DNA from: Streptomyces sp. NBC_01264
GTDB taxonomy: Bacteria; Actinomycetota; Actinomycetes; Streptomycetales; Streptomycetaceae
Reading direction: 5' to 3'
Assembly (NCBI RefSeq): GCF_026340675.1
Contig: NZ_JAPEOX010000001.1
Span: 2,728,001-2,792,000, forward strand
Length of the DNA: 64,000 nucleotides
Of the stretch, positions 57,173 through 64,000 are shown in pieces. Made by a program: the position numbers and the translations under genes. Every line of letters starts with the position of its first letter. Position 1 is the stretch's first letter. The notes below the pieces were generated by a model that was not told the DNA's origin, did not search any database, and saw only the letters and a list, made by a program, of their open reading frames with translations.

Positions 57173-57820
57173 TCAGGAGGTGTACTGCTGGTCCATCCAG
57201 TCGATCACGCCCGTGCTGTCCAGGTGGTAGCGGAAGACGCGGCCCTGGTTCGGGTGGGCGATCAGCCAGTCGATGAGCTGCTGGAGCGTGATCGGCTTGC
57301 TGACCGGGCTGGCGACGATGGGGGTGAGGGCGGTGATCTTGGCGTCCTCGGCGATGTTGAGGAAGGTCTCCTTGCCCACCGTGTCGAAGGGGGCGGCGTC
57401 CTTGCCGGGTGCGGCGCAGCCCCAGTTGCCGTGCTTGACGATCAGGCTGTGGACCCCGCCCTCGGGGGTGTAGCGGTGGACGGCCACCTCGTCGGGCGAG
57501 ATCGGCATCTTGTGATCGCAGGTGGAGCCGGGCGCCGGCGGCTTCTTCGTACCCGCCGGGGAGGCGGACGAAGTCGCGGGGGGAGTGGGCTTCTTGGACG
57601 GGGCCGAGGAGGGTGACGCCGGGGCCGACGGCGAGGCGGCGCCCGTGACCGACGCGCCGGCGGAGGGACTCGCGAGGGCTCCCGGCGCACCGGCCTCGTC
57701 GTCGCCGTTGCAGGCCGTGAGCACCAGGGTCCCGCACAGGGCCAGCGCCGCGAGCGCCGCCTGTGTGCGCACCCGTCTCGCATCCCCAACCGCCGCGCCG
57801 TGTCTTTGCATTGACCGCAT
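57173..57820 (-). CDS. Putative lipoprotein of unknown function
   Basis: A 215-residue secreted protein. The signal peptide ends in a lipobox (LALCGTLVLTACNGDD), so the mature protein should be lipid-anchored at the cell surface. A Ser/Pro/Ala/Lys-rich linker of ~70 residues follows, then a compact domain with STCDHKMPISPDEVAVHRYTPEGGVHSLIVKHGNWGCAAPGKD and two cysteines, ending WLIAHPNQGRVFRYHLDSTGVIDWMDQQYTS. The ATG at 57820 has AGGGAG ~6-8 nt upstream. It converges with psuK. No family is recognised. Confidence 0.8.
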   Translation of the reverse strand: MRSMQRHGAAVGDARRVRTQAALAALALCGTLVLTACNGDDEAGAPGALASPSAGASVTGAASPSAPASPSSAPSKKPTPPATSSASPAGTKKPPAPGSTCDHKMPISPDEVAVHRYTPEGGVHSLIVKHGNWGCAAPGKDAAPFDTVGKETFLNIAEDAKITALTPIVASPVSKPITLQQLIDWLIAHPNQGRVFRYHLDSTGVIDWMDQQYTS

Positions 57821-58008
57821 CGTCTTCTCCCTCTGCCAAGGCGCCACCGGGGTGGCCGCCGTCGAAGCGTGCCGTCAACGTAGCCCGCGGTTCCGGCCGG
57901 AGCGATGGCCGGAACCGATCGTCACCGTGCCGGAATCCCCTTGTTGCGTTTCCCGGACCTCCGTGACCGGGCGGGGGTACGCGGCGGTGCGCGCGGTGGC
58001 CCCCAGGG

Positions 58009-58701
58009 TCAGCCGGTACCCTCCGCGCGCAGCCCCGTCCAGGCCGGGTGGCGCGGATCGTCGGCCCGGACCAGGGCGTCGGCCCGGTCCGCCGGGCCGG
58101 TCTCGGCCTCGTAGCGCGCGAAGGCGGGGAGGGTCCAGCGGGCGGACTCCTCGGTGCGGCGGGCGAGCGCACCCGGGGAGAGCCCGATGTGGACGGTGAG
58201 GTCGAAGGGGAACCAGTGGCCCAGCAGCAGGGGGCCGTGCACGATCAGCACCCCGCCGGGCGGGAGTTCGGCGTACGGGCTGCGGGTCGCCCGGTCGGTG
58301 ACCGGGTCCCAGAGGTCGGGCAGCACCCGGCCGGTGCCGCCGGGGTCGGTCGGACCGAAGACCTCCCGCCACAGCGCCGCCGTGTCGTACCAGCCGTCGA
58401 GGTAGGAGTCCACGTCCTCACGGCCGAACTCGAAGCGGAGGGAGGCCGGGCGCAGGAAGCCCTCGGCCGCCACCACCAGGACCGGGCGCCCGCGCAGGCG
58501 CAGCGCTTCGGCGAGCTCCGCCGCGAGCACGCCGGTGCGGGCGGCGGGCGCCCCGTCGATGCCCACGCGCCGCCATCGGGCCTCCGGGCCGCCCTCGCCC
58601 TCGCCCTCGCCACCGTCCTCGCCGGCGCCCTTCCCGTTGTCGTCGAGGTGACCGGCGAGCCGCTCGGCCATCCGCTGCCATGTGATCGCTTCCAGCTGCA
58701 C
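58009..58701 (-). CDS. Uridine kinase-like nucleoside kinase with altered P-loop
   Basis: A 230-residue protein with the layout of the Streptomyces uridine kinase-like family. VGIDGAPAARTGVLAAEL is at the P-loop position, and VLVVAAEGFLRPASLRFEFGREDVDSYLDGWYDTAALWREVF, VLIVHGPLLLGHWFPFDLTVHIGLS and RRTEESARWTLPAFARYEAETGP with Arg-rich lid follow. The P-loop lacks the usual GKS/T lysine, so ATP binding is doubtful. The start is GTG at 58701. An acidic, Gly/Glu-rich insert (GEDGGEGEGEGGPEA) lies near residue 30. It is divergent from the WGR gene. Confidence 0.75.
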   Translation of the reverse strand: MQLEAITWQRMAERLAGHLDDNGKGAGEDGGEGEGEGGPEARWRRVGIDGAPAARTGVLAAELAEALRLRGRPVLVVAAEGFLRPASLRFEFGREDVDSYLDGWYDTAALWREVFGPTDPGGTGRVLPDLWDPVTDRATRSPYAELPPGGVLIVHGPLLLGHWFPFDLTVHIGLSPGALARRTEESARWTLPAFARYEAETGPADRADALVRADDPRHPAWTGLRAEGTG

Positions 58702-58793
58702 CAGCCCATTGTCAGTGGTGGCCCCTAACGTTTTTCGAGAGGGATCACCGGCGCACAGGGGGCCGGCGGCCCGGCCTTGGGGAGGGGTCTGTC

Positions 58794-60239
58794 ATGGCTC
58801 GGGAGACGACGTATCTGGAGCTGTCCCAGGAGGACGGCGGTGCCCACAAGTTCTACGAGGTCACCGTCGACGGCACCTCCGTCTCGGTGCGGTACGGACG
58901 CATCGGCGCGGACGGCCAGGTGCAGAGCTCCTCCTTCCCGACCGTCGAGAAGGCGCGGGCGGCCGCGGCCAAGAAGGTCGGGGAGAAGGTCCGCAAGGGC
59001 TACGCCCCGGCGGTGCGGGGGGTCCGCGCGGCCCGGTCGGTGACGCGCCGCCAGGTGACCTCGACCCCGTCCACCGCACGCGCGGTGGCCCCGGTGCTGT
59101 GGCGTTTCCGTACGGGGTCCTCCGCCTTCGGCATCCACGTGGACGAGGACCGCTGCTGGGTCGGCAACCAGGCCGGAGACGTCTACACGGTGAGCCACGA
59201 CGGCGAGGTGCTCGCCCGGTACTCGCTGCCGGACGGGGTGAAGTGCCTGGTGGCGGACGAGTTCTGGATCTACGCGGGCTGTGACGACGGCACGGTGTAC
59301 GACCTGTCCTCGAAGGTGCCCTTCGGGGCGTACGACATCGCGGCCGACGTGGACATCTTCTGGCTGGACATCCGCGAGGGCGTGCTCAACGTGTCCGACC
59401 GCAACGGCGGGCTGACGGTCATCGACCACGAGGACGAGTTCCAGTGGTCGCGGCGCTCGCCCGGCACGAACGCGTGGATGGTGCGCGCGGACGAGCGGGC
59501 GGTCTACCACGGCCACGGCAAGGGGGTAACGGCCTACGCCCCGGACGGCGGGGAGGAGTTGTGGCACACACAGACCGACGGGGCGGTGCTGTTCGGCTGG
59601 CAGGAGGACCACGCGGTGTACGCGGGGACCGGCCGCAACACCGTGCAGCGGCTGTCGAAGGCCACGGGCGCGCTGGAGGCCACGTACCGGTGCGACGCGG
59701 CGGTCTACTCGTGCGCGACCTCGCCGGACGGCCGGCACGTCTTCGCCGGCGACCTCGCGTCGTCCGTGTACTGCTTCGACGCCGACGGGCAGCGGCTGTG
59801 GAAGCTGGGCACCGGCAGCGGGGCCGCACTGTCCATGCAGTACCTGGACGAGCGGCTGTACTTGGTGACCACGGACGGTTCGCTGGTGTGCGTCGACGCG
59901 AGCGAGGCCGCGATCGCGGCCGCCCGGGAGGGATCGGTGCCGACCGCCGTGGACGTGAAGTCGGCGGCCGCACTGCCGGTCTTCACCCCGGCCGCCACCC
60001 CCGCGGCCGTGGCGACGGTGTCGGTGGCCTCGGTGCCCGCGGGCGGTGTGGTCGTGGAGTGCGTGCAGCAGGGCCAGCGGATGCGCGTACAGGTGGTGTC
60101 GGGCGGGTTCGAGCCTTCATGGAACGTGCAGTTCCCTCGCGGGATACGGGAGCCCGGCGCCCGGTACGTGGTGGACGGCCTGCACCCGGCGGCCGGAGGC
60201 TTCTACCGCGTGCGCGGGGAGATCCGCCGACTCGTCTGA
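58794..60239 (+). CDS. WGR-domain protein with C-terminal beta-propeller
   Basis: A 481-residue protein. Residues ~1-75 form a WGR domain (TTYLELSQEDGGAHKFYEVTVDGTSVSVRYGRIGADGQVQSSSFPTVEKARAAAAKKVGEKVRKGY), known from PARPs and MolR and thought to bind nucleic acid. After a linker, residues ~95-380 contain repeated ~40-residue beta units (VLWRFRTGSSAFGIHVDEDRCWVGNQAGDVYTVS, LVADEFWIYAGCDDGTVYDL, ELWHTQTDGAVLFGWQEDHAVYAGTGRNTVQRLSK) of a PQQ/WD-like propeller. The C-terminus (~400-481) looks like another small beta domain. No catalytic residues are evident. Role unknown. Confidence 0.85.
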   Translation: MARETTYLELSQEDGGAHKFYEVTVDGTSVSVRYGRIGADGQVQSSSFPTVEKARAAAAKKVGEKVRKGYAPAVRGVRAARSVTRRQVTSTPSTARAVAPVLWRFRTGSSAFGIHVDEDRCWVGNQAGDVYTVSHDGEVLARYSLPDGVKCLVADEFWIYAGCDDGTVYDLSSKVPFGAYDIAADVDIFWLDIREGVLNVSDRNGGLTVIDHEDEFQWSRRSPGTNAWMVRADERAVYHGHGKGVTAYAPDGGEELWHTQTDGAVLFGWQEDHAVYAGTGRNTVQRLSKATGALEATYRCDAAVYSCATSPDGRHVFAGDLASSVYCFDADGQRLWKLGTGSGAALSMQYLDERLYLVTTDGSLVCVDASEAAIAAAREGSVPTAVDVKSAAALPVFTPAATPAAVATVSVASVPAGGVVVECVQQGQRMRVQVVSGGFEPSWNVQFPRGIREPGARYVVDGLHPAAGGFYRVRGEIRRLV

Positions 60240-60284
60240 GCGAGGTCCCGGTTCACGGGGGGGGCGGGGTCACCGCGTCTGCCC

Positions 60285-60674
60285 TCACCGCGTCCGCGTG
60301 GGGCACGCGCACGGCGTGGCCCCGGGCGGGGCCTCGGCGGGCAGCGCGAAGGGGTCGCCCTCGGCGAGGGCCGCGGTCACGCAGAGCACGACCCGCTCGC
60401 TGCCGAGGTTGCGGCCGAGGTGGACGTGGCGCCGGCCGGCGGGCTCGACGAAGCTGGTGCCGGTGTGGTGCACCTCGACCGTGCCGTCGCTCAGGATCCG
60501 GGTCAGGGTGCCGGACTTGACCACCGCTATCAGCGGGACGTGGTGGTAATGCCAGCCGGTGCATCCACCCGGCTCTATCGCGACCTCTCTCACCACGAGG
60601 TCGGAGGCCACCTCCGCTTTCGGACGCCGGCCCGCAGCCCTCGGGCGACCGGCCGTCGCCTGCCGTCCAGCCAT
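60285..60674 (-). CDS. Small cupin-domain protein
   Basis: A 129-residue cupin. A basic N-terminus (RPRAAGRRPKAE) is followed by EVAIEPGGCTGWHYHHVPLIAVVKSGTLTRIL, where His residues can bind a metal, and GTSFVEPAGRRHVHLGRN as the second cupin motif. It ends in a Pro/Cys-containing tail. The ATG at 60674 is preceded by GGAGGAGGG, a strong Shine-Dalgarno, ruling out the upstream frame starts. It converges with the WGR gene. The ligand is unknown. Confidence 0.82.
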   Translation of the reverse strand: MAGRQATAGRPRAAGRRPKAEVASDLVVREVAIEPGGCTGWHYHHVPLIAVVKSGTLTRILSDGTVEVHHTGTSFVEPAGRRHVHLGRNLGSERVVLCVTAALAEGDPFALPAEAPPGATPCACPTRTR

Positions 60675-60814
60675 GTTTCCCTCCTCCATGGACCGGCCGC
60701 GGCCCACTCGACTCACGGTAGGAGGACACCATGAGGTCAGGGAAGGCTCTGTGAAACCGCAACTATCAATTCCTACAAGGTGATATACGGCCTGAATGGC
60801 GGTATCACACCGAC

Positions 60815-61489
60815 ATGAGCCTGGTCGTTTTCGAGTCGACGAAGCAGATCCACTGCGCGGCGTGCCGACAGGGACCGCTGCGCCGCCTCGTCCGCGAGAC
60901 CGGCGTGCCCCGCTGCTTGGACTGCGCCGACCTCGGACACCTCGTCTATCTGCCGCGCGGCGACACGGCCCTCACGCGACGGGCCCACGAGGCCAGTTCG
61001 CTGTCCGCCGTGGTGGTCCGCTTCCACCGGCGCCGCCGCCGCTACGAGCGCCTGGGGATCCTCGTCGAGGACGCCGCCCTGGCCCGCGCCGAGCGCGCCT
61101 GCCTCGCGGACGCCGAGGCGAGGGCCCGCCGCCGGGAGCGCGACCGGCTGCGCCGGGCCGCCGAGGACACCCGGTTCACGGCGGCCTTCGCGGCCGAGAT
61201 CCTGCGCCTGTTCCCCGGGTGCCCCCTCGACCGGGCCCGGGCCATCGCCGCGCACGCCTCGGTGCGCGGCAGTGGCCGGGTGGGCCGTAGCGCGGCGGGC
61301 CGGGCCCTGGACCCGCCCGCCGTGTACGCGGCGGTACGGGCGGCCGTGCGGCACCTCGACACCGAGTACGACGCCCTGCTGATGGGGGGCGTGCCCCGGT
61401 TCGCGGCCCGGGCCCGGCTGGCACCCCGGATCGACGCGATCCTGGACGGGTGGCGGGCGGCCCCGGACCCGTCCGCGCGGGCTAGTTGA
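60815..61489 (+). CDS. DUF2293-domain protein with N-terminal zinc-ribbon-like motif
   Basis: A 224-residue protein. Two CxxC pairs (CAACRQG and CLDCADLG, ~15 residues apart) form a probable zinc ribbon. An Arg-rich helical middle follows, then a DUF2293 domain (FPGCPLDRARAIAAHASVRGSGRVGRSAAGRALDPPAVYAAVRAAVRHLDTEYDALLMGG). The basic composition suggests nucleic-acid binding, but no function is known. The ATG at 60815 lacks a strong Shine-Dalgarno; a locally AT-rich stretch (60750-60790) upstream may hold the promoter. It overlaps the convergent chaplin gene by 8 bp. Confidence 0.82.
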   Translation: MSLVVFESTKQIHCAACRQGPLRRLVRETGVPRCLDCADLGHLVYLPRGDTALTRRAHEASSLSAVVVRFHRRRRRYERLGILVEDAALARAERACLADAEARARRRERDRLRRAAEDTRFTAAFAAEILRLFPGCPLDRARAIAAHASVRGSGRVGRSAAGRALDPPAVYAAVRAAVRHLDTEYDALLMGGVPRFAARARLAPRIDAILDGWRAAPDPSARAS

Positions 61490-62213
61490 GCCGGAACCGG
61501 CGGTAGAGCAGCACTCCGCCGAGCAGCATGGCGCCGCCGCCGGACAGCAGGTAGCCGATGTCCTCGGCCCCGGTGTGGGCGAGGGCCGAGGGGTGGTTGC
61601 GCGGCGGGGCCGGCGGGGTGACCGGCCGCACGGCGACGGGCGGCTTCACGGGCGGCTGGACGGGCTTGCCGACGACCGGGGCCGGGCCGTTGACGGAGGT
61701 GTTGCCCACGGAGGAGTTGCCGACGCCGACGACGCTCACCGAGTTGCCGCTGACGTTGAGCGGCACCTCGACGGGGAGCTGGAGCCCGTTGCCGGACAGC
61801 AGCCCCGGAGAATCCTTTCCGCGCCCATCGGCCACCGCACCCCGGCCGGGCCCGCCGTACCCGCTCTGGCCGCCGTTCCCCGCACCGTTTCCGGCGCCGG
61901 GTTTCGAGGGGTGCGAGGAGCCGGACGGCCGCGGTCCGGGATGACCCGGATTCCCCCCGCCCTGCGAGGCGTTGACGCACCGGTTCCCGGCGGCCGAGTT
62001 GAGCACGCCGACCACGCTCACGGTGTTCCCGCACACGTTCACCGGGGCGTGCACCGGCAGTTGCAGCAGATTCCCCGACAGCACCCCCGGCGAGCGGACG
62101 GCCTGTCCGCCCGCCTCCGCGTCGGCGTAGGCGAAGCCACTCGCACCCGCGGCCGCGAGTCCACCTCCCGCAACCACCGCCGCGATCAAGCCATTCCGAC
62201 GACTGTGACGCAT
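61482..62213 (-). CDS. Long chaplin with two chaplin domains and a LAHTG sortase signal
   Basis: A 243-residue secreted surface protein. A signal peptide (to ~Ala30) precedes chaplin domain 1 (~41-82, with Cys61 and Cys79), a Gly/Pro/Ser-rich spacer, and chaplin domain 2 (~135-176), where both cysteines are Ser. A Pro/Val linker, the cell-wall sorting signal LAHTG (211-215), a hydrophobic helix and YRRFRLN follow. Chaplins are amyloid-like proteins that coat aerial hyphae; LAxTG proteins are attached by class E sortase. AGGA lies 6 nt before the ATG at 62213. Development-linked control is expected, in keeping with whiA in the window. Confidence 0.93.
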   Translation of the reverse strand: MRHSRRNGLIAAVVAGGGLAAAGASGFAYADAEAGGQAVRSPGVLSGNLLQLPVHAPVNVCGNTVSVVGVLNSAAGNRCVNASQGGGNPGHPGPRPSGSSHPSKPGAGNGAGNGGQSGYGGPGRGAVADGRGKDSPGLLSGNGLQLPVEVPLNVSGNSVSVVGVGNSSVGNTSVNGPAPVVGKPVQPPVKPPVAVRPVTPPAPPRNHPSALAHTGAEDIGYLLSGGGAMLLGGVLLYRRFRLN

Positions 62214-62268
62214 CAGATTTCCTGCCTTCCGGAAGGGTCCACGGGTCTTGCACCCGTACCGGAAACAA

Positions 62269-62296
62269 CGCCATAACCCCATTCGGGTTATAGCGC
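62269..62296. promoter_or_regulatory. Dyad in the chaplin/HAD divergent spacer
   Basis: CGCCATAACCC and GGGTTATAGCG form an inverted repeat around a 4-6 nt centre, with one mismatch per arm. It lies between the divergent chaplin and HAD-like starts. A second small dyad ACGGGT...ACCCGT lies at ~62241-62257. They could be an operator or hairpin; unassigned. Confidence 0.4.
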
Positions 62297-62340
62297 CGGT
62301 AAGCATTTCACTCCATCGTGTACTGGGTAGTCCCTACTTC

Positions 62341-62886
62341 ATGACTCGCCCGCTGCTCCTCCTCGACGTGGACGGCCCCCTCAACCCGTTCCGGTCCCGC
62401 TTCGCGGGTCTGCGCGGATACACCAGCCACCGGATGCGTCCGAGCATCTGGCTGTCCTACCGCGCACCGGAATCCCGCAGTGCCCGGCGCGGGTTGCGGG
62501 TGCGCCTGCACCCGGCCCACGGCGCCCGGCTGCTGGCGCTGCCCTACGAGATCGCCTGGGCCACCGCCTGGACGCACGAGGCCAACACGCTGATCTCCCC
62601 GCGCATCGGACTACCCGCTGATCTTCCCGTCATCGAATGGCCGGAACTCTTCACCCGCGACCCCGACGGCCTCTTCTGGAAGACCCGCCCCCTCCTGGAA
62701 TGGGCCGCCGGCCGCCCCTTCGCCTGGGTCGACGACCTGATCACGCCCCTGGACCGCGCCTGGGTCGCCGCCCACCACCCGGCCCCGGCCCTGCTCCTGC
62801 GCATCCACCCCCGCCACGGCCTGCGTCCGCAGGACTTCACCACCCTCGAACGGTGGGCGGCCGGGCTCAGCCCAGCAGAGCCGTGA
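62341..62886 (+). CDS. HAD-like hydrolase domain protein
   Basis: A 181-residue protein beginning with a HAD motif I, LLLLDVDGPLNPF, where the first Asp is the usual nucleophile. The middle contains AWATAWTHEANTLISPRIGLP, the region where these small HAD proteins have motif II (here ATAW), and late FAWVDDLITPLDRAWVAAH carries the acidic pair of motif IV. This layout is typical of a compact HAD group common in actinobacteria, with the phosphatase substrate unknown. The ATG is at 62341. Its last 20 bp overlap the convergent SWIM gene. Confidence 0.82.
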   Translation: MTRPLLLLDVDGPLNPFRSRFAGLRGYTSHRMRPSIWLSYRAPESRSARRGLRVRLHPAHGARLLALPYEIAWATAWTHEANTLISPRIGLPADLPVIEWPELFTRDPDGLFWKTRPLLEWAAGRPFAWVDDLITPLDRAWVAAHHPAPALLLRIHPRHGLRPQDFTTLERWAAGLSPAEP

Positions 62887-64000
62887 CCGGGTCCGGGGAG
62901 GGGCGGTGGCCCGTGGGCCACCAGTCGTCGTCGCCCTGGCGGTTCTCGTAGGAGTACCAGAGGCCGTCCCGGCCGAGCCGGAGCTGGCGGGAGGAACCCG
63001 TGAGCCGGTTGCGGTCCGGGCGGAACGAGCCCCGGCCGGTGGCGAGGAGGGCGGGGCGGGCCCGGTCGAAGGGGCCGGCCGGCGGATCCCAGGGCTCTTC
63101 GAGGGCGAGCAGGGCGGGCAGACCGCCCTGCCGCCAGGCGGCAGCCCCCCGGGCCAGGTCGGTCGTGCTGCGTCCCGTGGCGCGGGCCAGGTCCCGGTAG
63201 AGGGCGCGGGCGGCGCCGGTGAGCCCGGCCGTGGGATGGGCCGAGGCGAGGCGGACGGCGTCCTGCCAGCGGCTCAGCCCGGCCATCGGATCCTCGCCGG
63301 TGCGCAGCAGCGCCAGGGCGCGGGCGGCCGCGTCCGCGGCGAGCTGGTCCAGGGCGAGCGGGTCCGGGGCCGCCGGGTCGGCCGGGTACGCGGGCGGCAT
63401 CCCGGCGGCGGACGGCGCCGGCAGGGGAGTGGGCAGCGGCGGCAGGACGGTGCGGACGAGCGCGGCGCGGGCCGGGACACCGGGGAAGTCCGGTGCCCCG
63501 TCGGGCTGTTCGCGCGCGGCGTGGGCGGCGTTGCGCCGGGTGAGCTCCTCCAGCAGCTCCCGCTCACCGCGGCCGCGCAGCAGGAGCAGGACGAAGGGGT
63601 CGGTGTCCAGGAGCCGGGCCGCGCGATAGCACAGGGCCGCGGCGTGCTTGCAGGGCGGACGGGCCACGTCCGGGCAGGAGCAGCGCGGTACGAGCTCTCC
63701 GGCACCGGGCAGGACCGACTCGGAGAGGGACTCCGGCACCTCGCGCTCCAGCAGCGCGGCGAGCGCCGTCGGATCGGCCACGACCGATTCCAGCAGCTCG
63801 CTCCACTCGGCGTCCGAGAAGGCCGGCAGCGACAGTTCGGTGCGGTACGGCCGCGGCCGGCTGCCCCGTACGTAGGCCACGATCCGGCCCGGGGTGATGG
63901 TGACGGCGTCGACGTGCCCCTCGGCGGCGTACGTCCTGCCCCGGGTCAGACGGGCGTCGTCGCGGGCCACCGCCTCCAGGGCGGACACCCAGGCCCGGCC
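62867..64000 (-). CDS. SWIM zinc-finger protein (5' end beyond the window)
   Basis: The C-terminal ~377 residues are visible; the frame runs open to the right edge (GRAWVSALEAVARDD), so the true start lies outside. The SWIM motif CxCx(n)CxH is in VPRCSCPDVARPPCKHAAALCYRAARLL. Before it, YVRGSRPRPYRTELSLPAFSDAEWSELLE is the conserved entry region of actinobacterial SWIM proteins, which are often encoded next to SNF2-type helicases. A Pro/Ala-rich linker and helical C-terminus follow. SWIM fingers bind DNA or protein; the specific role is unknown. An adjacent helicase to the right would be expected but cannot be seen. Confidence 0.85.
   Translation of the reverse strand, partial: GRAWVSALEAVARDDARLTRGRTYAAEGHVDAVTITPGRIVAYVRGSRPRPYRTELSLPAFSDAEWSELLESVVADPTALAALLEREVPESLSESVLPGAGELVPRCSCPDVARPPCKHAAALCYRAARLLDTDPFVLLLLRGRGERELLEELTRRNAAHAAREQPDGAPDFPGVPARAALVRTVLPPLPTPLPAPSAAGMPPAYPADPAAPDPLALDQLAADAAARALALLRTGEDPMAGLSRWQDAVRLASAHPTAGLTGAARALYRDLARATGRSTTDLARGAAAWRQGGLPALLALEEPWDPPAGPFDRARPALLATGRGSFRPDRNRLTGSSRQLRLGRDGLWYSYENRQGDDDWWPTGHRPSPDPVTALLG

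Overview
The window looks like Streptomyces chromosomal core DNA. It has very high G+C with strong third-position G/C bias, many GTG and TTG starts, several apparently leaderless genes, a WhiA sporulation regulator, a long chaplin, a RbpA-family protein and an OpcA-assisted G6PDH. No tRNA, rRNA, CRISPR array, prophage integrase or PKS/NRPS gene was seen. About 60 genes are supported. The first (SufR-like regulator) and last (SWIM zinc-finger protein) run off the edges.

Layout. 1-6.95 kb: SufR-like regulator, formate/nitrite channel, two-gene ABC exporter, a hypothetical helical protein, heme A synthase (ctaA), an amidohydrolase and a small conserved protein. 7-17 kb: heme O synthase (ctaB) divergent from a pentose-phosphate run, tkt-tal-zwf-opcA-pgl, meeting pgi head-on. 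17-21 kb, minus strand: RbpA-family protein, secG, tpiA, pgk, gap. 21-29.4 kb, minus strand: large secreted M14 carboxypeptidase, then whiA, yvcK, rapZ and uvrC in an overlapping operon. 29.6-35.3 kb: secreted papain-like protease plus partner, divergent repeat-bearing regulator, Rieske lipoprotein, PfkB kinase, TetR repressor with its operator and a divergent NAD(P)-binding protein. 35.4-40 kb: uvrA, mycothiol-dependent isomerase-like protein and MBL-fold hydrolase.

40-43.4 kb is an accessory patch of visibly lower G+C: a HIT-family gene cut exactly by a 1331-bp ISAs1-family element with a 10-bp target duplication, a truncated NB-ARC/STAND ATPase remnant and a PLP aminotransferase. 43.4-51 kb: serine hydrolase, TerC transporter behind what looks like a yybP-ykoY manganese riboswitch, two TerD-family proteins and uvrB. 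51-64 kb: secreted glycerophosphodiesterase, Ogt methyltransferase, MFS exporter, cupin, a repeat-rich spacer, psuG-psuK, lipoprotein, nucleoside-kinase-like protein, WGR/beta-propeller protein, second cupin, DUF2293 protein, LAHTG chaplin, HAD-like protein and the SWIM protein.

How they fit together. Central carbon flow is split between the pentose-phosphate run and the gap-pgk-tpiA run, with pgi bridging the two. All three UvrABC excision proteins are present, at separate sites. ctaA and ctaB supply heme A for the oxidase. The most interesting observations are the repairable HIT/IS disruption with neighbouring STAND and aminotransferase genes, the terC riboswitch whose aptamer segment can act as an anti-Shine-Dalgarno, operator-like repeats beside the regulators, the seven-unit in-frame repeat in a regulator, and a dispersed palindromic repeat family at gene ends. 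No wholly new multi-gene system could be demonstrated from the sequence alone.
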